In this document: positions 43,340 to 51,130 of the stretch, in pieces
How the letters are laid out: each line of letters opens with the position of its first letter
Numbering within the stretch: the stretch's first letter is position 1
Assembly (NCBI GenBank): GCA_027306915.1
Contig: DAHUYW010000015.1
Location: 1-64,000 of the forward strand
Length of the DNA stretch: 64,000 nt
DNA from: Spirochaetales bacterium
GTDB lineage: Bacteria > Spirochaetota > Spirochaetia > DAHUYW01
Direction of reading: 5' to 3'
The notes under the pieces: model-generated
Told to the model about the DNA's origin: nothing
The model's input: the letters and a program-made list of their open reading frames with translations, nothing else
Databases searched by the model: none
Program-made: the position numbers and the translations under genes

Positions 43340-44443
43340 ATGATTGAGACTACGGGAACTTCATTGAGAGATCTGTACAAGAGCCGTCCGGGAAAGCGCG
43401 GCCGCTCTTCAAGCTTCGATCGAACGGGCGGAAACCGCGACTTCATTCGCCTCCAGCCCGGTGAAGAGGCGACCATCTTCGAGCTGGCCGGTTCGGGCTG
43501 CGTCACTCACATCTGGATCACCATGACGAGCGAGGACGGACGCGAGATCGCGTTTCTCCCGCGGAAGCTGGCGCTCCGCATGTTCTGGGACGGTGAGAGA
43601 TCCCCAAGCGTCGAGGCGCCGCTCGGGGACTTCTTCGGCATGGGACACGGGATGACTCGGAACTACAGCTCGGCGCCGCTGGCGATGAGCCCCCAGGACG
43701 GGAGGGCCTTCAACTGCTTCTTTCCCATGCCCTTCTCGAACGGTGCCCGGATTCAGGCTCAGAACGACGCCGAAGCCGCAGTTCGCTGCTACTACTACGT
43801 TGACCACGAGCGGTACACCGAGGAGATCGACAGCCCTTTGCGCTTCCACGCGATGTGGCGGAGGGAGGTCACCAAGGGCGTCGACGACAGCTCCATGAGC
43901 AACGCGCTTTTTGAGTTCTCGGGAAAGAACACGACCGGAGACGGCAACTATCTTATCCTCGACGCACGCGGGAAGGGGCACTACGTCGGATGCAATATCA
44001 ACATTCATAACCTCCGCGCCACCCGCGAGTGGAACTGGTACGGCGAGGGCGATGACATGATCTTCATCGACGGCGAGCCGTGGCCCCCTTCGCTGCATGG
44101 AACGGGGATGGAGGACTACTTCAGCTGCGCGTGGTGCCCGACGCAGGAGTACCACGGCCTCTACCACGGAATCATTCTTGGCGGCGGTCCCAACTGGTCG
44201 GGGAAGGTCTCCTTCTACCGCTACCACATTCAGGATCCGATCATGTTCGACAAGTCGATTCGGGTAACCATCGAGCACGGCCACAACAATCACCGCAGCG
44301 ACGACTACTCCTCGACCTCCTATTGGTACCAGACCGAGCCGCACCTCGCGTGGGCTGCGTTGCCCTCGATGGCCCAGCGTCTGCCGCTTCCGGACATTCT
44401 TCCCTTCGATCCGGACGATCTGAAGAGCTGCTTCAACTACTGA
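43340..44443 (+). CDS. GH172 (DUF2961) furanosidase
   Basis: 367 aa, cytoplasmic (no signal). Family marks: SSFDRTGGNRDFIRLQPGE at the N-terminus, HIWITM, WNWYGEGDDMIFIDGE, the Glu-bearing LHGTGMEDYFSCAW (near residue 256), GKVSFYRYHIQDPIMF, and TIEHGHNNHRSDDYSSTSYW. DUF2961 is CAZy GH172; characterised members are alpha-D-fructofuranosidase/difructose dianhydride synthases and exo-alpha-D-arabinofuranosidases. Here it should trim imported oligosaccharides. It overlaps the next gene (TGATG), so the two are coupled. Confidence 0.88.
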   Translation: MIETTGTSLRDLYKSRPGKRGRSSSFDRTGGNRDFIRLQPGEEATIFELAGSGCVTHIWITMTSEDGREIAFLPRKLALRMFWDGERSPSVEAPLGDFFGMGHGMTRNYSSAPLAMSPQDGRAFNCFFPMPFSNGARIQAQNDAEAAVRCYYYVDHERYTEEIDSPLRFHAMWRREVTKGVDDSSMSNALFEFSGKNTTGDGNYLILDARGKGHYVGCNINIHNLRATREWNWYGEGDDMIFIDGEPWPPSLHGTGMEDYFSCAWCPTQEYHGLYHGIILGGGPNWSGKVSFYRYHIQDPIMFDKSIRVTIEHGHNNHRSDDYSSTSYWYQTEPHLAWAALPSMAQRLPLPDILPFDPDDLKSCFNY

Positions 44444-45582
44444 TGTTTGTGCATCGCCCGTTCAGCCCGCTGCTCGCCCTGCTCGCAGTCGTGACGCTGG
44501 CCTCCTGCGCAACCCGAGAGGGGACCGCCGGGTCAGAATCCGGCCGCCGGCTCGTCCTTGAAGGGGTGACGAATCTCTCGCGGGTCGCGCAGCTGACCGG
44601 AAAGGATTCTCCGAATCGGACCGATCGATTCGGGGTCTACGGAGCCGACCTCGGCAGCATGTTTCAATCCGGAGACCGGACCTACTTCGTCTTCGGCGAC
44701 ACCTTCGGCAAGCGCTCTCCCTATCGGTCGGGCGCCGGCGGCGCGGACTGGCGAAGCAACACCATGGCCTACAGCCGCGACACCGACCCTGCCGACGGGA
44801 TAACCTTCGACGGGTGGATCACGGACCAACAGGGTGTGGCAAAAGAGCTCCTCCATTCCAAGAAGGTGGACAACGACGAGATCACGGTCATTCCGACCAA
44901 CGGGGTGGCCGTGGGCGGCGCCATGTACCTCTTCTATATGTCGGTCAAACACTGGGGTGCTCCGGGACATTGGGTCTGTAATCACTCGGGAGTTGCCCGT
45001 TCAACTGACGGCGGGCGGATTTGGACGAAGCTGGAGAGTCCACGATGGCCCGGTGACAGCAATTTCGTGCAGGTTGCCATCTTCAAGCAGGGCGGCACCC
45101 TGCTCATGTGGTCCATACCGGCGGGCCGCTTCGGCGGAGTTACACTCATGAAGGTCCCTTCGGCCGACATCGAACGTGCGGACCGATACCGCTACTTCGC
45201 GGGAATGCAGGACGGCAAGCCGCGGTGGAGCTCGAGCATGAAGGATGCCGCCACCGTCGTCAAACCTCCCGTCGGCGAGCTCTCCGTACTGTGGGACGAC
45301 TATCTCGACGGCTGGATCATGACCTACCTGAATGAGGAGACCCATAACCTCGAGATCCGAGAGGGCCTCACCCCGTGGGGGCCCTGGGGTCCGGCCAAGA
45401 CCTTGGTGAGCGCCGGGCGCTATCCCGGTCTCTATGGCGCCTTCATGCTCCCTGAGTACACCGCGAACGACGGAAGGACCATTTACTTCACCATGTCGCA
45501 GTGGGGCCCCTACAACGTCTTCTGGATGCGCGCCGATCTCGTACGGGCTCATGGCGAGCACGGCGAAGCCGCCGCTCCATAG
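44443..45582 (+). CDS. DUF4185 (GH183-type, endo-D-arabinanase family) lipoprotein
   Basis: 379 aa. Lipoprotein signal ending VTLASC (Cys22), so it acts outside the cytoplasm. Then beta-propeller-like repeats: YGADLGSMFQSGDRTYFVFG-DTFG, WRSNTMAYSRD, ARSTDGGRIWTKLE, MLPEYTANDGRTIYFTMSQW. This pattern matches DUF4185; to my knowledge the founding GH183 enzymes are endo-D-arabinanases acting on mycobacterial arabinan. The start ATG overlaps the GH172 stop; an open frame extending upstream is only a GH172 shadow. Endo-enzyme outside, importer, exo-enzyme inside: a coherent degradation route. Confidence 0.8.
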   Translation: MFVHRPFSPLLALLAVVTLASCATREGTAGSESGRRLVLEGVTNLSRVAQLTGKDSPNRTDRFGVYGADLGSMFQSGDRTYFVFGDTFGKRSPYRSGAGGADWRSNTMAYSRDTDPADGITFDGWITDQQGVAKELLHSKKVDNDEITVIPTNGVAVGGAMYLFYMSVKHWGAPGHWVCNHSGVARSTDGGRIWTKLESPRWPGDSNFVQVAIFKQGGTLLMWSIPAGRFGGVTLMKVPSADIERADRYRYFAGMQDGKPRWSSSMKDAATVVKPPVGELSVLWDDYLDGWIMTYLNEETHNLEIREGLTPWGPWGPAKTLVSAGRYPGLYGAFMLPEYTANDGRTIYFTMSQWGPYNVFWMRADLVRAHGEHGEAAAP

Positions 45583-45591
45583 GCGCAGCGT

Positions 45592-45613
45592 GAAGCCCCT
45601 CGTTGCGGGCTTC
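45592..45613 (+). terminator. Possible terminator hairpin after the GH183-type gene
   Basis: 7-bp perfect stem GAAGCCC / GGGCTTC with an 8-nt loop, 10 bases after the stop codon. It is followed by C-rich sequence and lacks a T tract, so it may act as a 3' stabilising hairpin or a factor-dependent terminator. Confidence 0.35.
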
Positions 45614-45698
45614 CGGTTACCCCCCCTCCGATGAATCCAGCTTCTCTTCTCTCCGCCATGCGAATCATGGCGAATTGCCCCATTAATCAACATAATTT

Positions 45699-45739
45699 AG
45701 TCAGGATTCAATATTATTGATTATTATTGACTCCTGAAT
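45699..45739. promoter_or_regulatory. Inverted repeat in an AT-rich regulatory island
   Basis: Two 15-bp arms (45699-45713 AGTCAGGATTCAATA; 45725-45739 TATTGACTCCTGAAT) are inverted copies matching at 13 of 15 positions, 11 bases apart. A perfect 13-bp palindrome (TCAATA-T-TATTGA, 45708-45720) is nested in the middle. The whole 45.66-45.78 kb gap is strikingly AT-rich for this genome. The right arm covers the -35 of the downstream promoter, as an operator would. Confidence 0.5.
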
Positions 45740-45755
45740 GCATTCTGGATACTTT
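45727..45755 (+). promoter_or_regulatory. Promoter of the envelope ABC export operon
   Basis: TTGACT (45727-45732), 17-bp spacer, TACTTT (45750-45755), 35 bases before the ATG. A 10-bp direct repeat TCAACATAAT flanks the region (45687-45696 and 45760-45769). Confidence 0.45.
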
Positions 45756-45789
45756 CCATTCAACATAATCAATACAGAGGGGTAAGAAT

Positions 45790-46467
45790 ATGAACGGTAT
45801 CACGATCGAGGGTCTCTCCAAGGACTATCGCCTCGGCAGGACAGTGGTGCGCGCGCTGAAAAGCGTCGACCTCACCATCGGGAGCGGCTCCTTCGTCTGT
45901 GTTGCCGGGCCCTCTGGCAGCGGGAAGACGACCCTGCTCAACATGATCGGGCTCATCGACACCCCGACGGCCGGAAGCGTTCGCGTCGCAGGCACCGACA
46001 TCCAGGCAATGCCCGAGCGCCTGCGAACCCGCTACCGCAATCGGACGCTGGGATTCATCTTCCAGACCTTCAACCTCCTGCCGGTCCTCAACGTGTACGA
46101 GAATATCCGGCTGCCCCTGATCCTCCATCGCGAGCTGTCGAAACAGGACAAGCACGCGAGGGTCATGGAGCTTGTCGAGGCCGTGGGCCTCGGCGAGCAT
46201 TTGCGGCACAAGCCCTTCGAGCTCTCCGGCGGCCAGCGCCAGCGAGTGGCCATCGCGCGAGCCCTGGTCACCCACCCGCTCATCGTGCTCGCCGACGAGC
46301 CTACCGCGAATCTGGACTCGGTCACCGGCAACGAGGTGCTCGAGCTGATGGAGAGCATCAACCGAAAGAGGGGAACCACCTTCATCTTCTCCTCGCACGA
46401 TCTGAGCATCATGAAGCGCGCCGCCCGGGTCATCCGCCTGCACGACGGCAAGGTGGAGGCCGCCTGA
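45790..46467 (+). CDS. LolD/MacB-type ABC transporter ATPase
   Basis: 225 aa. Walker A GPSGSGKTTLLNMIGLID near 40, Q-loop FIFQTFNLLPVLNVYEN, signature ELSGGQRQRVAIARALV near 143, Walker B LIVLADEPTANLDS and SSHD. FTFN-like FQTFNLLP and the insertion after the Q-loop are typical of the MacB/LolD branch that powers FtsX-type permeases. First gene of a five-gene operon; the next start overlaps its stop (TGATG). Confidence 0.92.
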   Translation: MNGITIEGLSKDYRLGRTVVRALKSVDLTIGSGSFVCVAGPSGSGKTTLLNMIGLIDTPTAGSVRVAGTDIQAMPERLRTRYRNRTLGFIFQTFNLLPVLNVYENIRLPLILHRELSKQDKHARVMELVEAVGLGEHLRHKPFELSGGQRQRVAIARALVTHPLIVLADEPTANLDSVTGNEVLELMESINRKRGTTFIFSSHDLSIMKRAARVIRLHDGKVEAA

Positions 46468-47729
46468 TGGAGCGCCTATCGCTCTGCATAAGGAACCTCT
46501 CCCGCCACGGATGGCGGACCCGCATCATCTTCCTCATCGCGCTCTTCGGCGCCTTTCTCACCTTCGTCAGCGAGAACATCATCGAGGACATCTCCCGCAA
46601 GCAGTCCGACATGTTCGGGCGCGCCTTCTCGGGACACTTTCGCATCCTGAACAAAGGGATCGAGACCGCCAACACCTTCGGCTACTACCACCACGAGCCC
46701 GAGGAGATGATGCAGCCGCAGGAGATCGCCTCCGTCAAGGAGTTCCTTGCCGGGATGAGCGAGGTGAGCGGGGCCCAGGAGCGGATAGTGTTCAATGGGC
46801 TGGTCTTCGGGACCAACGACGCCGAGCGCGCGATCCATGGTGTCGCGATGGACATGTCTACCTACGACAAGAACTTCACAGATCTCTACTATGCAAAGGG
46901 TGCGCCCGTGCAGGCCGGAGAGAGCGACGCCTGCGCCGCCTCTTGGTACGAGTACGAGCGCAACAAGACCGTCGACGTGGGTACCCGCTATGTCTTCCTC
47001 CTGCCCAATCGGCAGGGGGAGTTTGTCGACCGCTTCGTCACGGTGAAGGGGGGAATCGACTACCGTACCATGCCTCGCGACATAGTGGGGTTGAGCAACC
47101 TCTTCTTCGACCTTGATGGCTTTCGCGCGCTGGTCGGATACACCGAGCCGCTCGCGACAGAGGTAGTCGGCTTCCTGGGCGACGCACGCTCAGCGGATCG
47201 CGTCCTTCCCCGTATCGCCGCCTTCCTCGCGGAGCGCCATCCCGATCTGAAGGTGGTTTCTTGGCGGCAGTACGCCCCGATTTTCGCCGAGATCGTCCTT
47301 GGATTCGATGTGGCGATGAAGGCGATGGAGGCCATCCTCCTTGCAGTCTGCGTGCTCCTCGTTGTGAAGCTCACCACCTTTTCCATCATGGAGCGTTACA
47401 GCGAAATCGGGACCATGCGGGCAATCGGGTTCTCGCGCACCGACATCACCTTTCAGTTCGCAATGGAAGGCTTCCTGATCATCGCCGCCGGAGCGTTCGC
47501 CGGATTCCTGCTCGGAACAGGCTTGATCACGCTCCTGCGTGCAACCGGCGTGCGCAACAGCCTGACCTTCTTTGCCTGGATCGTGGGCAGCGGATTTCGC
47601 CCGGCATTTCACGCCGGCAAGATCCTCGCGGTCGGAAGCATCTTCTTTGCGGTGGCGCTCCTTTCCCCCCTCGTGCCCGCCATCCTCGGAGGCAGGCTCT
47701 CGATCCTCAAGACACTGGAGAAGAGGTAA
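46467..47729 (+). CDS. FtsX/MacB-type ABC permease 1
   Basis: 420 aa. N-terminal membrane helix (RIIFLIALFGAFLTFVSENI), a large extracytoplasmic domain of about 230 residues, and three C-terminal helices with the FtsX signature MERYSEIGTMRAIGFSRTDI. LolC/E-like layout. Pairs with the next gene and the preceding ATPase, probably to extract or push lipoproteins or lipids from the inner membrane. Confidence 0.9.
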   Translation: MERLSLCIRNLSRHGWRTRIIFLIALFGAFLTFVSENIIEDISRKQSDMFGRAFSGHFRILNKGIETANTFGYYHHEPEEMMQPQEIASVKEFLAGMSEVSGAQERIVFNGLVFGTNDAERAIHGVAMDMSTYDKNFTDLYYAKGAPVQAGESDACAASWYEYERNKTVDVGTRYVFLLPNRQGEFVDRFVTVKGGIDYRTMPRDIVGLSNLFFDLDGFRALVGYTEPLATEVVGFLGDARSADRVLPRIAAFLAERHPDLKVVSWRQYAPIFAEIVLGFDVAMKAMEAILLAVCVLLVVKLTTFSIMERYSEIGTMRAIGFSRTDITFQFAMEGFLIIAAGAFAGFLLGTGLITLLRATGVRNSLTFFAWIVGSGFRPAFHAGKILAVGSIFFAVALLSPLVPAILGGRLSILKTLEKR

Positions 47730-47733
47730 GCAC

Positions 47734-48951
47734 GTGGAACTCATCCGTTACCTGCTGAAGAATATCCTACGGCGTCCGGCGCGAGCCGCCTTCATCATCG
47801 TCGCCGGCTTTTTGAGCTCTGCGGTCCTGATCTTCGCCTTCGCCCTCGGAGCGGAGGTCACGGAGCACATTCGCACCGACACCATCGCGAAATGGACCGG
47901 GCACCTGTGGGTCTCGCGCAAGGATGACTTTGAGTTTAAGGAGGAAACCCTTGCCTCCTACTCGGCCCAAGCCAAAGCGGTCCGCGACTATCTTGAAGGC
48001 CACCCGAACACCGACGTGCTTGTACCTTGGGCCGTCTCCTACGACGAGATGCAGGCGGGAACAGCCCGCGAGTTCGTCATGGTAACGGCGACCGACTTTG
48101 AGAGGGACGTCCCCTATCGCGAGCACACCGAGCTCGTGGCGGGGACCTTTCCCGGTCCCGACGACGAGTACGGCGCCCTTGTGACCACAGTGGAAGCCGA
48201 AAAGCATCGGCTGAAGGTCGGAGACGGCGTGACGCTCTTCATCCCCTCGGCCTTTGGCGCCCGCAATGCCATGGAGTTCGTGGTGATGGGCGTCTACCGG
48301 GCCTCGGCGCCCTGGTACGACGAGGGGATCACCGTGAGGGCGCAGGACTACATCACCATGACCGAGCTCGGAAACGCCTTTCCCTTCTATAAGGTGTACG
48401 TGAAGGACGAGCGCGGAATTGCCGGCATGGTGCAGGAGCTCTCCGCGAAGGTGAAGGACTTTCCCGTCAAAGGCTATCGGGACGATCAGTTCGTCCGGTT
48501 TCTCCTCTCGCTGGGGACGAGCAACGTGATCATGTTTGGCACCATGGCGATGATCGTCTTTCTTGCCCTTCTTATCGGGATCCATTCGATCATGCTGACG
48601 AATATCTTCGACCGCCGCGAGGAGATCGGCACCCTGCGCTCGCTCGGCTTTGCCCGCACAACCGTGCGAAACCTCTTCGTCGGCGAGTCCTTGGCATGCC
48701 TCTTTCTGGGGTACGTCCTGGGGGCAGGCGCAGTCGCCGCAATCGGGGCCTATTTCCAGTCCGCAATCGTCCGCCCGCCGCTTCTGATGCTGCAGTACAT
48801 GTTCGGAATGACCCGGATGGCGATTGACCTCAACTTCTTGACCCTGACAATTCCCTTTCTGCTGCTCTTCGCGATCCTGCTGCTCACTACGCTAAGGACC
48901 GTGGGACGCGAGACGGAGAAGCAGGCGGCGGCCCAGATGGCCAGCCGGTAG
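47734..48951 (+). CDS. FtsX/MacB-type ABC permease 2
   Basis: 405 aa. Starts at the GTG at 47734 (AGAGG 7 bases upstream), 4 bases after permease 1; an open frame extending upstream is the shadow of permease 1. Helix AFIIVAGFLSSAVLIFAFAL, extracytoplasmic domain, then NIFDRREEIGTLRSLGFARTTV and three helices. Same architecture as permease 1 but clearly different in sequence, so a heterodimeric LolC-LolE-like pair. Confidence 0.9.
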   Translation: MELIRYLLKNILRRPARAAFIIVAGFLSSAVLIFAFALGAEVTEHIRTDTIAKWTGHLWVSRKDDFEFKEETLASYSAQAKAVRDYLEGHPNTDVLVPWAVSYDEMQAGTAREFVMVTATDFERDVPYREHTELVAGTFPGPDDEYGALVTTVEAEKHRLKVGDGVTLFIPSAFGARNAMEFVVMGVYRASAPWYDEGITVRAQDYITMTELGNAFPFYKVYVKDERGIAGMVQELSAKVKDFPVKGYRDDQFVRFLLSLGTSNVIMFGTMAMIVFLALLIGIHSIMLTNIFDRREEIGTLRSLGFARTTVRNLFVGESLACLFLGYVLGAGAVAAIGAYFQSAIVRPPLLMLQYMFGMTRMAIDLNFLTLTIPFLLLFAILLLTTLRTVGRETEKQAAAQMASR

Positions 48952-48978
48952 AAAAGAACGTGGGCTCCTGGAGGAACC

Positions 48979-49740
48979 ATGAAATCGATCCTTGTGTTCG
49001 TCGTTGCCGTTGCGCTCGCCTTGCCGCTGGCGGCCGAAACCTTCCCGGAGGGTGACCTCTCCGTCTACATCGATTCGGTCGATGCGGTGATGCTCCCGGT
49101 CAACTGCAAGGCTAAGATGTCCGTGCTCGACACCTTCGCGACCGGAGAGGACCGCGCTAGTGATGGATTCTTCATCCGTAGGGACAACCGGGTGGTATGG
49201 GTCGCTACCGCCCCCGCCTCCCAGAAGAATTTCGCCCTCTTGCGCGACGAGGATCTCTTCTATGAACGACTCGCCACGACGAACAAGGTCGTGAAGACCT
49301 CGGCAACCGCCAATGCCCGCGGGGGGGAGACATCCAACCTGGATCTCACGCGCTTCAACACCAATCGCGACTACGCCGTCCGCTATCTCGGAAGCGACAT
49401 CGTGGAGGGCAAGGAGTGCTATCGGTTCGAGCTGCGCGCGAAGAACCGCAAGCTCGCCTACAGTCTCGTCCAGCTTTGGGTCGACAAGACGACGCGGATG
49501 CCCGTGAAAAAGGCCTTCTTCGCGGTCTCAGGGATGGCGCTCAAGTACTTCACGATCACCAAGGCGGAGATGAGCGGAGGACAGGCGCGGGAGGTCGAAA
49601 TGCGCTATGTGGATGCGCTCAAACCCGAGAACTCAAGCCGACTTCGCCTCTACGATATTCGCCCGCTTTCCCGCGTGCCCGATCAATTCTTCACGAGGGA
49701 GTACCTGGAATCCGGCCGCCTCTATCCCTACGACTTCTGA
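48979..49740 (+). CDS. LolA-like outer-membrane lipoprotein-sorting family protein
   Basis: 253 aa. Signal peptide MKSILVFVVAVALALPLAAE, then a LolA/LppX-fold protein of the outer membrane lipoprotein-sorting type (DGFFIRRDNRVVWVATAPAS, GKECYRFELRAKNRKLAYSL, VQLWVDKTTRMPVKKAFF, LRLYDIRPLSRVPDQFFTREY). Likely a periplasmic carrier between the ABC permeases and the outer-membrane barrel encoded next. Cargo unknown. Confidence 0.82.
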   Translation: MKSILVFVVAVALALPLAAETFPEGDLSVYIDSVDAVMLPVNCKAKMSVLDTFATGEDRASDGFFIRRDNRVVWVATAPASQKNFALLRDEDLFYERLATTNKVVKTSATANARGGETSNLDLTRFNTNRDYAVRYLGSDIVEGKECYRFELRAKNRKLAYSLVQLWVDKTTRMPVKKAFFAVSGMALKYFTITKAEMSGGQAREVEMRYVDALKPENSSRLRLYDIRPLSRVPDQFFTREYLESGRLYPYDF

Positions 49741-49774
49741 CCACAACGACTTCTGGCGCCAAAAAGGAGGTACC

Positions 49775-51052
49775 ATGAAGCGCTTCGCTCAGCTCGTGGC
49801 CGCTACGCTGCTTGCGTCCCTACACCTTGCCTCGGCCGGACGGCTTACTGCAGAAGAGCCGCTCTCGTTCAACATGTCCGGTGACCTGGATGCGCAGGCC
49901 GTTTCCGCCTCGGCAAATCAAGGATCGGCCTTTGCGGGTGTCTCGCCCGTCCAGGAAGTGACCGCAGCGGGTCTCCTCGATGGAAAGCTTGTTCTCTCCA
50001 GGCAGTACACCACCCTCGGCCTTTTCGATTTCACCTTCCAGGCGTCCAATGTGCTCGATCCCGTGAGCGGCGGCAAGCTGGAGAGCCTCTCCCTCACGGT
50101 AAATGAGCTGTACGCCGACGTGAACTTCGGGGATACCTTCTTCGTTCGTCTTGGCAAGCAGCGCTTGAAGTGGGGCGCAGGCTATGTCTTCAACCCCTCC
50201 GATCCGGTCAATCCTCCGAAGGATCCGATCGCCCTGCGCGCGGTTCGGGAAGGGGTAACAGCCTTGAAGCTGGAGCTCATCGCGAAGCCGGTGTCGTTGA
50301 TGAGCTTTGCGGTTCTCTACAACGCCCTCGACCAGATCGGCTTCGGCTCCAAGCTCTCCACCTCCGTGATCCCGAATACCGATCTCTCGCTATCGGGCTA
50401 CTGGAGTGAGAGCGAGTCCTGGACCGCGGCGCTGAACGCTTCGGTAGCGCCGCTCTACGACATTCCCGGCTGGGACACGCTTCAGCTGTGGCTCGAGGGA
50501 AGCCTCTACGACAAGGGTCGTTATGCGGCCCCCGTGTCGGGGCCGATACCGGGCACCCTCCTCCCGAGTGAGGCAAGCGGGCTCAACTACTCCCTCCTCG
50601 TCGGCGGCTCGGCTCAGCTCCCGCTCGTCAGGACCGTCCTCCTCACCGAGTACTACCATCTTTCCGAGGGGCTTTCGTCCGCCGAGCTCGCCGCTATCTA
50701 CCAGGCGCTTCATTCCACGGACCCCGCCGTGCTCGCCCAATCCTGCGGCTGGTACGCCGAGCTCGCCCGCAGGCCGGCACGCCAGGGCCAGGACTACCTG
50801 TTCCTGTCGCTCTCCCAACCGACCGTAACCGATAACGGCCATCCCGTCTTCGACAAGGTCGGCTTCCTTGCGACCTGCCTTCTCAACCTGGCCGACCTCT
50901 CCTTTTTTTCTACCGGAGGCGTTACCACCTCCTTCGTGAAGGACTCTGCGATAAACCTGACCCTAAGCTGGGCAAATGGGGAGCAGCAGTCGGAGTTCGG
51001 GAATCTGCCCTCGGCGCTTTCGGCAACGCTCGATGTCATTGTCTATTTCTAG
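49775..51052 (+). CDS. Outer-membrane beta-barrel protein
   Basis: 425 aa. Signal peptide, then alternating hydrophobic/polar strands; LGKQRLKWGAGYVFNPSDPV-NPPKDP is typical of DUF1302-like porin barrels encoded with RND or ABC lipid exporters. Ends in aromatic VIVYF, as expected for a barrel C-terminus. The ATG at 49775 follows an AAGGAGG. Last gene of the operon; forms the outer-membrane end of the proposed export path. Confidence 0.78.
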   Translation: MKRFAQLVAATLLASLHLASAGRLTAEEPLSFNMSGDLDAQAVSASANQGSAFAGVSPVQEVTAAGLLDGKLVLSRQYTTLGLFDFTFQASNVLDPVSGGKLESLSLTVNELYADVNFGDTFFVRLGKQRLKWGAGYVFNPSDPVNPPKDPIALRAVREGVTALKLELIAKPVSLMSFAVLYNALDQIGFGSKLSTSVIPNTDLSLSGYWSESESWTAALNASVAPLYDIPGWDTLQLWLEGSLYDKGRYAAPVSGPIPGTLLPSEASGLNYSLLVGGSAQLPLVRTVLLTEYYHLSEGLSSAELAAIYQALHSTDPAVLAQSCGWYAELARRPARQGQDYLFLSLSQPTVTDNGHPVFDKVGFLATCLLNLADLSFFSTGGVTTSFVKDSAINLTLSWANGEQQSEFGNLPSALSATLDVIVYF

Positions 51053-51130
51053 CACATGAGCCGGTTTCGCCTTCGGAGGCCGGGCACGCGGAGCGACCGA
51101 CCCCTCCGTAGGCCGAATCTCGGGCGCCCG

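Noticed and set aside
44080..44442. N-terminal extension of the DUF4185 protein
   Set aside because: The frame is open upstream but runs antiphase through GH172; the lipoprotein signal starts exactly at 44443, overlapping the GH172 stop.
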